Below are positions 1 through 5,115 of a DNA stretch of 7,649 nucleotides, one piece after another. The notes below the pieces were generated by a model. The model saw only the letters and a program-made list of their open reading frames with translations, did not search any database and was not told where the DNA came from. The position numbers were made by a program, and so were the translations under genes. This stretch comes from an uncultured Porphyromonadaceae bacterium (GTDB lineage: Bacteria; Bacteroidota; Bacteroidia; Bacteroidales; Muribaculaceae): assembly GCA_947177605.1 (NCBI GenBank), contig CAMWUX010000053.1, positions 1 to 7,649 on the forward strand, in the 5' to 3' direction. Position 1 is the stretch's first letter. Each line of letters starts with the position of its first letter.

Positions 1-78
1 GATGGTATGTGACTGGTGGTGTGATGGATGTGATACGAAATTTTTTCTACTGACCTATTTCCAAACTACTCCCTGATG

Positions 79-92
79 TTTTTCTTGAAAAA
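79..92. repeat. AT-rich inverted repeat upstream of the amidase promoter
   Basis: TTTTTC (79-84) and GAAAAA (87-92) are perfect inverted 6-mers separated by TT. The repeat ends 28 bases before the -7 element at 121-128, so it would lie at roughly -43 to -56 from the predicted transcription start. A dimeric regulator could bind such a site. AT-rich dyads also arise by chance in intergenic DNA, so an operator role is inference only. Confidence 0.3.
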
Positions 93-120
93 TATGTGTC
101 GGCACCCCCAAAGGCGGCCG

Positions 121-128
121 TAACTTTG
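121..128 (+). promoter_or_regulatory. Bacteroidota-type -7 promoter element for the amidase gene
   Basis: TAACTTTG matches the TAnnTTTG -7 consensus of the primary sigma factor of Bacteroidota. The start codon is 43 bases downstream, leaving a 5' untranslated region of about 35-40 bases. The -33 element is weak: the best candidate is TGTG at 95-98, with a 22-base spacer that is slightly long. The sequence just before the ATG is T/A-rich with no Shine-Dalgarno motif, as is usual in this phylum. Confidence 0.55.
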
Positions 129-171
129 CAGTGCTGTTTCCAAATTCATCACTTAATTCAACCTTTATTTT

Positions 172-573
172 ATGCGAACTATTGAAAAAATCATCATCCA
201 CTGCTCCGCTACTCCTGCGGGGCGCGCCGTCACGGTAGCTGATATCGACCGCTGGCACCGTGCCCGCGGATTCCGCTGTATCGGCTATCATTACATAATT
301 TACTCCGACGGCTCTATCCATCCCGGACGCGCCGAGAGTGAGATCGGCGCGCACTGCTCGGGACATAACGCCCACTCAATCGGCATCTGCTACATAGGCG
401 GCTGCGATGCATCAATGCGCCCGGCCGATACTCGCACCGAAGCGCAGAAGCAGTCGCTTAGAAGTCTTGTAGATTCGTTGCGACGGCGCTATCCGCGCGC
501 GTCGGTCCATGGTCATCGCGAATTTGCGGCAAAGGCCTGTCCGTCGTTTGACGTATCAGCTGAATTCCGCTGA
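172..573 (+). CDS. N-acetylmuramoyl-L-alanine amidase, T7-lysozyme-like (Amidase_2/PGRP fold)
   Basis: This is a 133-residue zinc amidase predicted to cut the bond between N-acetylmuramic acid and L-alanine in peptidoglycan. It resembles T7 lysozyme along its whole length: IIIHCSAT at 7-14, GYHYII at 38-43, the SIGICYIGG core at 69-77 and KACPSFD at 121-127. By alignment to T7 lysozyme from memory, the zinc ligands are H10, H115 and C123, and the catalytic residues are Y39 and K121; all are present, so the enzyme should be active. It has no signal peptide or membrane segment and no cell-wall-binding domain. A cytoplasmic enzyme of this type would need a holin, lysis or another export route to reach its substrate. 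T7-type amidases are common in Bacteroidales prophage remnants and accessory islands, often beside HU-like genes, but no such partner is visible here. The ATG start is the first in frame and sits well behind a -7 element. The last 18 bases overlap the convergent HD gene. Confidence 0.93.
   Translation: MRTIEKIIIHCSATPAGRAVTVADIDRWHRARGFRCIGYHYIIYSDGSIHPGRAESEIGAHCSGHNAHSIGICYIGGCDASMRPADTRTEAQKQSLRSLVDSLRRRYPRASVHGHREFAAKACPSFDVSAEFR
556..573. repeat. Near-palindromic convergent gene overlap encoding SAEF-x-stop on both strands
   Basis: The shared 18 bases, tcagctgaattccgctga, pair with themselves at every position except the sixth pair (T561/C568). Read rightward they give Ser-Ala-Glu-Phe-Arg-stop, the end of the amidase. 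Read leftward they give Ser-Ala-Glu-Phe-Ser-stop, the end of the HD protein. Both stop codons are TGA and lie at the outer edges of the palindrome. In RNA from either strand this segment could fold into an imperfect stem, although the palindrome leaves no real loop. Confidence 0.9.
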
Positions 574-1092
574 CAGCAGGCGGAATCTTTGCATACTCCC
601 CTCTCCGAAGCGCGCCATCTGTGCCTCCACTTTTGCGGGATCCTTGCGCTCCATGCGCCCGCTTTTGGAATAGAACTTATCGGCGTAGCAGATAAGACGT
701 TCGAGAAGTGTCTCGGGCAAAAGGTCGCGCCGCGGCAGCGGCATTGCCGCCGCTTCTATTTCGGCGGCAGTGATTCCGGAGCCGGTATGGCGCTCGGCCA
801 CTCGGGCAAAACGCTCATCCACCCCCACAGCGCGCAGCATATCCGCGCCGATGATTCCGTGGAGGAGATAGGGTGCCGCGCCACGACATCCGATACCCGG
901 AGCATAGGTAGCCGCGATGCCAATGTCGTGAAGCATTGCGGCTGCACGTATATCATCGGGACTGAGCGGGAGCGATTTGCGCCGGGCTATGGCAAGCGCT
1001 TCGTCGGCTACCGACTCGCAGTGGCGCATATAAATATCCCGCAGGACAGTGCCTGCGGGATAGTATGTATCGATTATTGATTGATAATCCAT
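556..1092 (-). CDS. HD-domain (HDIG-type) predicted metal-dependent phosphohydrolase
   Basis: This 178-residue protein consists almost entirely of one HD domain. The metal-site signature is complete: H24, the H55-D56 pair within MLHDIG (53-58), H78, H102 (RHTGSG) and D138 (YADKF). The LHDIG string is the HDIG variant, and the closing ADKF motif is shared with small HD hydrolases such as the YqeK group. The family cleaves phosphoester or phosphoanhydride bonds in nucleotides, but the substrate cannot be read from this sequence. There is no signal peptide, so it is presumably cytoplasmic. I start it at the ATG in 1090-1092, because the frame upstream only runs antisense through ilvE and because this ATG overlaps the ilvE stop by one base (TAATG), a typical coupled start. 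It would be co-transcribed with ilvE. Its 3' end overlaps the amidase gene. The catalytic class is secure; a role linked to amino acid metabolism is only suggested by position. Confidence 0.88.
   Translation of the reverse strand: MDYQSIIDTYYPAGTVLRDIYMRHCESVADEALAIARRKSLPLSPDDIRAAAMLHDIGIAATYAPGIGCRGAAPYLLHGIIGADMLRAVGVDERFARVAERHTGSGITAAEIEAAAMPLPRRDLLPETLLERLICYADKFYSKSGRMERKDPAKVEAQMARFGEGSMQRFRLLSAEFS
564..586 (+). terminator. Possible weak terminator hairpin for the amidase transcript
   Basis: ATTCCGC (564-570) and GCGGAAT (580-586) form a perfect 7-bp stem around a 9-base loop that contains the amidase stop codon. The stem is followed by CTTT, a poor U-tract, so intrinsic termination would be weak. 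On the opposite strand the stem is not followed by a T-run at all. It lies inside the 3' end of the HD coding sequence. Confidence 0.3.
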
Positions 1093-2120
1093 TATTCTAC
1101 AATAGTGCACCAGCCGTGTACGTCGGGCTCTTCGCCATACTGGATGGCCCGAAGTTTCTTGTAGAGGGCCGTGGTAACGGGACCGGGCTTGCCGTCGGTG
1201 GCGATCACATATTTGTGGCCGGTGTCGATATCGTCGACCTCGCCGATAGGCGATGCCACGGCGGCAGTGCCACAGGCGGCGGCCTCCTGAACTTCTGCAA
1301 GTTCGTCGACAGTGATATGACGCTGCTCTACCTTGATACCCATATCCTTGGCGAGCTGCATGAAGCTCTTGTTGGTGATCGACGGGAGGATAGATTCGGA
1401 TTCGGGGGTGATATACACACCATCCTTGATAGCAAAGAAGTTGGCGGGGCCGCATTCGTCGAGATACTTCTTCTCCTTGGGATCGAGGAAGAGCACTGCC
1501 GAATAACCCATATCGTGGGCACGCTCGCCGGCGGCGAGAGCAGCCGCATAGTTGCCACCCACCTTCCAGCGTCCGGTGCCTTTGGGAGCCACGCGGTCGT
1601 ACTCGCGGAAGATACAGATATTGGTGAGTCCGAAGCCGGTCTTGAAATAGGGGCCTACGGGAGTGACGAGTATCATAAATAGATACTCCGACGATTTGCG
1701 CACACCTACGCTGGCACTCATACCGATCTCAAAGGGACGTATATAGAGGCTGGCGCCGGTGCCGTAGGGGGGGATGAAACGCTCATTGAGTTTCACCACT
1801 TTCAGCACCATCTCCTCAAATAGCTCGACGGGTATCGGCTCCATGCACAGACCGATAGCAGAGTCGCGCATACGCTGTGCATTTTCGTGCAGACGGAATA
1901 TGCGTACCTTGCCGTCGACACCGCGGAAGGCTTTCAGTCCCTCGAAAATTTCCTGTCCGTAGTGGAGAGAGGTAGCGGCCATGTGGATGTTGATATTCTC
2001 CGAGTCGGAGACCTCGATATCGCTCCATTTGCCATCCTTGAAATAACTGCGGACGTTGTAATCCGTTTTAAGATAGCCGAATGGCAGTGTAGCCCAATCG
2101 ATATTCAATGGTTCGTTCAT
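1092..2120 (-). CDS. ilvE: Branched-chain amino acid aminotransferase (class IV PLP enzyme)
   Basis: This 342-residue protein is full length for the type II (eukaryote-like) branched-chain aminotransferases. It moves the amino group between leucine, isoleucine or valine and 2-oxoglutarate, the last step of branched-chain amino acid synthesis, in the cytoplasm with pyridoxal phosphate. Visible signatures are HYGQEIFEGLKAFR at 53-66, the arginine-containing SLYIRPFEIG at 124-133, the Schiff-base lysine K186 within GTGRWKVGGNYAA (181-193), the E222-C-G-P-A-N227 cofactor motif and CGTAAVASP at 283-291. The ATG start is preceded by a -7 element 36 bases away and by AAAGG about ten bases upstream. 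The stop codon is coupled to the HD gene. No leader peptide, attenuator or T-box-like structure is evident in the short untranslated region, so I see no sign of amino-acid-responsive control. A run of seven C residues on the coding strand (1767-1773) encodes part of IPPYG. Confidence 0.97.
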   Translation of the reverse strand: MNEPLNIDWATLPFGYLKTDYNVRSYFKDGKWSDIEVSDSENINIHMAATSLHYGQEIFEGLKAFRGVDGKVRIFRLHENAQRMRDSAIGLCMEPIPVELFEEMVLKVVKLNERFIPPYGTGASLYIRPFEIGMSASVGVRKSSEYLFMILVTPVGPYFKTGFGLTNICIFREYDRVAPKGTGRWKVGGNYAAALAAGERAHDMGYSAVLFLDPKEKKYLDECGPANFFAIKDGVYITPESESILPSITNKSFMQLAKDMGIKVEQRHITVDELAEVQEAAACGTAAVASPIGEVDDIDTGHKYVIATDGKPGPVTTALYKKLRAIQYGEEPDVHGWCTIVE

Positions 2121-2156
2121 ATATATACCTTTCTTTTAGGTTTCTGTATTAGCACA

Positions 2157-2164
2157 CAAAAATA
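2157..2164 (-). promoter_or_regulatory. Candidate -7 promoter element for the ilvE-HD operon
   Basis: On the minus strand this reads TATTTTTG, an exact match to TAnnTTTG. It lies 36 bases upstream of the ilvE ATG, giving a predicted untranslated leader of about 30 bases. I could not find a good TTTG -33 element about 20 bases further upstream, so promoter strength is uncertain. Confidence 0.5.
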
Positions 2165-2237
2165 GTGATTCTTTTTGTATCCGCATCCCTAACTGCATAA
2201 AAATTCTGCCTTTGTGCATCGGCCACCGGCCAAAGTG

Positions 2238-2269
2238 CTTGCAGTTGTGGGGGGATTGTGTTATCTTTG
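2238..2269 (+). promoter_or_regulatory. Candidate promoter for the lptD-tamB operon
   Basis: CTTG at 2238-2241 (one mismatch to the TTTG -33 element) is followed after 20 bases by TATCTTTG at 2262-2269, a perfect -7 element, so spacing is in the normal range for Bacteroidota. Transcription should start near 2276, about 26 bases before the proposed TTG start at 2302. The spacer contains a run of six G (2249-2254). A GGCC-ACC-GGCC dyad (2221-2231) lies just upstream. This position argues against any lptD start upstream of about 2276. Confidence 0.6.
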
Positions 2270-2301
2270 CATCGATATTATACCAGTCATCGACTATCCA
2301 T

Positions 2302-5112
2302 TTGAGGCGACCTCAACTATATATATTATCTATCTTGCTTGCAGCGGTTTGCTGGGCTCATACTTTGCCCTCGAAAGCCGCCGAGCCGACGCTGTCGCTT
2401 ATGCCCGACACGACTCTGAGAGCCGATTCGCCTCTCGAAGTTCGCCTCGATTCGATAATTTCCGGCGATTCCATACTCCCGTCACGCCCTACACTAACTC
2501 CTCAGCAGCGTCGCCGACAGCGCATCTCACCCGATTCCACTCCCGCCGCACCTACTGCTCCGACCACCGTCCCCCGCATCGTACGCATGAAGTCCGACCT
2601 CGACAATCCGGTCGATATCGTGGCCAGAGACTCGATGGTGCTCGTGGGTCAGAGCAAAGCGTATATCTATGGCGACGGCAAAGTGACTTACGGCGATATC
2701 GATCTCACGGCTGCCGAGATACAACTCGACATGGACTCTTCGACGGTCTATGCCGTGGGCGCCATCGACTCGCTCGGCACTCTTGCGGGCTCGCCCGTGT
2801 TCGTCGACAAAGGCACATCCTACGAATCGAAGACGATGCGCTACAACTTCCGCACCGAGAAGGGCTACATCACTGACGTAATCACCGAACAGGGCGAAGG
2901 CTTCCTCACCGGCGGCACATCCAAGAAGGTGGGCGACAATGTGTTTTACCTCCAGGATGGTTTCTACACCACCTGCGACAATCACGATCATCCCCATTTC
3001 GGCTTCCGTCTCACTAAAGCAAAGGTGCGCCCGAAGAAAGATATCGTGACCGGTCCGGCTTATATGGTGCTCGAGGGCCTGCCGCTGCCCCTGGCACTCC
3101 CCTTCGGCTACTTCCCCTTCTCCGAGCGCTATTCGTCGGGTATCATCTTCCCATCGTTCGGCGACGACTACAACCGCGGTTTCTACCTCTCCAACGGCGG
3201 CTACTACTTCGCCATCAACGACAATATCGATCTGGCGCTCACCGGGGAGATCTACACCAAGGGCTCGTGGGGTCTGCAGGCACGATCGGTATATGCCAAG
3301 CGCTACAAATTCTCGGGCAACTTCAATATCAGTTTCCTCAAGACGATACTTGGCGACAAGGGTCTGCCCGACTACTCGAAGCAGACCAACTTCCAGGTGC
3401 TCTGGAATCACACTCAGGATCAGAAGGCCAACCCGATATTCAACTTCTCGGCTTCGGTCAACTTCACCACATCGGGCTACTCGCGCAACGATCTCGGCAG
3501 CTACTACTCCAACTCCTTTACGGAGAATACCAAATCGTCGACTGTCAACTTCACCTATCGTCCGCCGGGCTCCAAATGGTCGTTCTCCGGCACGGCCAAC
3601 ATCTCTCAACGCTCGCAGGACTCGACTCTCGCCGTATCGTTTCCCAACATCACGGTGACGATGTCGCAGATCTATCCCTTCAAGCGCAAGCATGCGGTAG
3701 GCGCCGAGCGCTGGTATGAGAAGATCCGTATGTCGTATTCCGGTCAGTTCAACAACTCCCTCACAGCCAAGCAGGACGAGTTTTTCAAGAAAAGCCTGAT
3801 CAAGGACTGGCGCAACGGTATGCGTCACTCCGTACCTATCTCCGCCACATTCAGCATCTTCAAGTATTTCAACGTCACTCCGAGCGTGAGCCTCACCGAC
3901 CGTATGTATACTTCGAAGGTGCGCCGTCAGTGGGATCCGGATGCAGCCCGCGAGCTATGCGATACCACCTACAACTTTTATAATGTGTGGGACTTCAATG
4001 CCTCCGTATCGCTCGACACGAAGATATACGGTTTCTATAAGCCTATCGGCTTCCTGAGCAAGAAGGTGGCTATGATACGCCACGTGATGACGCCCACGGT
4101 ATCATTCTCCGGAGCGCCCGACTTCTCCTCACCATTTTTCGGCTACTACGGTTCGTATCTGAAACCGGGCGTCAATGGCGAGATGGTGACACAGAAATAT
4201 TCGATGTTTCCCAACGCCCTGTTCGGTGTGCCGGGTCAAGGCCGTAGCGGTATCGTCAATTTCTCGCTGGCCAACAATCTGGAGATGAAGGTGCGCACCG
4301 ATGATGACTCGATTCAGGAGAAGAAAATATCCCTTATCGAGAACCTATCGCTCTCGCAAAGCTACAACTTCGCCGCCGACTCACTCAACTGGAGCAACCT
4401 CAATACATCGATCATGCTCCGACTGGTAAAGAATTTCAACCTCAACCTGTCGGCCGTATGGGACGTGTACACGTATCAGCTCAACGCCGCCGGCAATCCG
4501 GTGCGCGTCAACATCCCCCGCTGGAAAGCGGGTAAAGGCTGGGGTAGACTGTCGTCGACCGGCACATCGTTCAGCTACACGTTCAACAACGATACTTTCC
4601 GCCGCAAGAAGAAGGAGCAAAAGACCGACGATGACCAGGGGGGGGATTCTCCGCCACGGCCTCAAAGCCACAACGACCGCGCTCAGGCGCCTGAAAGCCA
4701 AGGATCGGCCGATGGCGACATGATGTTTGATGCCGACGGATATATGAAGTGGGAAGTGCCGTGGAGCCTGACGCTCAACTACTCCGTGCAGTATGGCTAC
4801 GGCGCCTTCAACAAGCAGAAGATGGAATATGACGGCAAGTTTACGCAGAACCTGTCGCTCTCGGGCAACATCCGGCCTACCAAGAACTGGAATTTCAGTT
4901 TTACAGCAAGTTACAACTTCGATACGCACAAACTTGCATACATGAACTGCAATATATCGCGCGACCTCCACTGCTTCACGATGACGGCAAGTTTCGTGCC
5001 GGTGGGTCCATACAAGTCGTACAACTTCCACATCTCGGTAAATTCCTCGATGCTGTCTGACCTCAAGTACGACAAGCGATCATCCTACTCCAACGGCGTA
5101 AACTGGTATTAA
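2302..5112 (+). CDS. lptD: LPS-assembly outer-membrane protein LptD (OstA family)
   Basis: This 936-residue protein (counted from TTG 2302) is the outer-membrane translocon that inserts lipopolysaccharide into the outer leaflet. Residues 1-27 form a signal peptide with Arg-2/Arg-3, a hydrophobic core at about 6-19 and Ala-rich cleavage sites. A Pro/Thr/Ser-rich stretch (30-90) follows, then an OstA-like beta domain (about 103-210; NPVDIVARDSMVLVG) and a barrel. Strong LptD signatures are FYTTCD at 221-226 and PLPLALPFGYFPFSERYSSG at 261-280, then alternating aromatic strands to a C-terminal Tyr, as expected for BAM-inserted barrels. Cysteines at 225, 553, 883 and 891 leave room for disulfides, but I cannot show pairing. 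A charged, Gly/Pro/Gln-rich loop (about 767-810) interrupts the late barrel and holds a G8 tract. No ATG or GTG lies between the promoter and the signal peptide; the first in-frame ATG (2401) would remove the signal peptide, so TTG at 2302 is the best start. tamB follows after 3 bases. Confidence 0.93.
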   Translation: MRRPQLYILSILLAAVCWAHTLPSKAAEPTLSLMPDTTLRADSPLEVRLDSIISGDSILPSRPTLTPQQRRRQRISPDSTPAAPTAPTTVPRIVRMKSDLDNPVDIVARDSMVLVGQSKAYIYGDGKVTYGDIDLTAAEIQLDMDSSTVYAVGAIDSLGTLAGSPVFVDKGTSYESKTMRYNFRTEKGYITDVITEQGEGFLTGGTSKKVGDNVFYLQDGFYTTCDNHDHPHFGFRLTKAKVRPKKDIVTGPAYMVLEGLPLPLALPFGYFPFSERYSSGIIFPSFGDDYNRGFYLSNGGYYFAINDNIDLALTGEIYTKGSWGLQARSVYAKRYKFSGNFNISFLKTILGDKGLPDYSKQTNFQVLWNHTQDQKANPIFNFSASVNFTTSGYSRNDLGSYYSNSFTENTKSSTVNFTYRPPGSKWSFSGTANISQRSQDSTLAVSFPNITVTMSQIYPFKRKHAVGAERWYEKIRMSYSGQFNNSLTAKQDEFFKKSLIKDWRNGMRHSVPISATFSIFKYFNVTPSVSLTDRMYTSKVRRQWDPDAARELCDTTYNFYNVWDFNASVSLDTKIYGFYKPIGFLSKKVAMIRHVMTPTVSFSGAPDFSSPFFGYYGSYLKPGVNGEMVTQKYSMFPNALFGVPGQGRSGIVNFSLANNLEMKVRTDDDSIQEKKISLIENLSLSQSYNFAADSLNWSNLNTSIMLRLVKNFNLNLSAVWDVYTYQLNAAGNPVRVNIPRWKAGKGWGRLSSTGTSFSYTFNNDTFRRKKKEQKTDDDQGGDSPPRPQSHNDRAQAPESQGSADGDMMFDADGYMKWEVPWSLTLNYSVQYGYGAFNKQKMEYDGKFTQNLSLSGNIRPTKNWNFSFTASYNFDTHKLAYMNCNISRDLHCFTMTASFVPVGPYKSYNFHISVNSSMLSDLKYDKRSSYSNGVNWY
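4638..4645 (+). repeat. G8 homopolymer inside lptD
   Basis: Eight consecutive G residues span the codons for Gln779-Gly-Gly-Asp782, in the disordered loop of the LptD barrel. Adding one G would bring a TGA into frame at 4692-4694, and losing one would bring TGA into frame at 4721-4723. Either slip would remove about the last 125-155 residues of the barrel, including its C-terminal Tyr. It is the longest G run I noticed in the window. Confidence 0.85.
4660..4700 (+). repeat. Short in-frame direct repeat in the LptD loop
   Basis: CCTCAAAGCCA (4660-4670) and CCTGAAAGCCA (4690-4700) differ at one base and are exactly 30 bases apart, so the copies are in frame (Pro-Gln-Ser-His and Pro-Glu-Ser-Gln). 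They may be the remnant of a 10-codon duplication that lengthened this low-complexity loop. The bases between them have diverged, so chance remains possible. Confidence 0.45.
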
Positions 5113-5115
5113 ACT

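Larger units (their letters stand above)
1..171. other. Non-coding leader region upstream of the amidase gene
   Basis: I find no convincing gene here. The first 36 bases are GTG/GAT-rich, with TGTGA repeated at 8-12, 20-24 and 29-33. A reading frame that is open from the left edge ends in TGA at 51-53 and could be the tail of an upstream gene, but at 16 codons it cannot be recognised. Bases 58-171 are more AT-rich than the genes and look like a promoter and 5' untranslated region. The octamer TTTCCAAA occurs twice (58-65 and 137-144), on either side of the promoter candidate. Confidence 0.5.

Noticed and set aside
2..73. A 23-residue Cys/Trp-rich mini-ORF near the left edge
   Set aside because: It is too short and isolated, and it ends before the promoter. 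It does not resemble the small proteins that often accompany Bacteroidales amidases.
1093..1455. A longer reading frame continuous with the HD gene, adding 121 residues upstream
   Set aside because: It runs wholly within ilvE on the same strand in another frame, is Arg-rich and domain-free, and the HD domain is complete from the coupled ATG at 1092.
589..1682. Rightward open frames across the HD gene and ilvE (589-1080 and 1065-1682)
   Set aside because: Both are antisense to well-supported genes and have no recognisable domains or promoter.
1767..1773. Seven-base G run (C on the coding strand) in ilvE as a phase-variation tract
   Set aside because: It is explained by Pro-Pro codons in a conserved cytoplasmic enzyme motif, with no reason to expect switching.
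2212..2301. A longer lptD start at TTG 2212
   Set aside because: It would begin upstream of the likely promoter and push the signal peptide about 30 residues inward.
2338..2352. Possible lipoprotein signal at Cys17 of LptD
   Set aside because: The residues before the Cys (Ala-Ala-Val) do not fit a lipobox, and LptD is a barrel protein, not a lipoprotein.
2527..3828. A 433-codon open frame antisense to lptD
   Set aside because: It has no domain motifs and mirrors the GC-rich codon pattern of lptD. The lptD frame has clear family signatures throughout.
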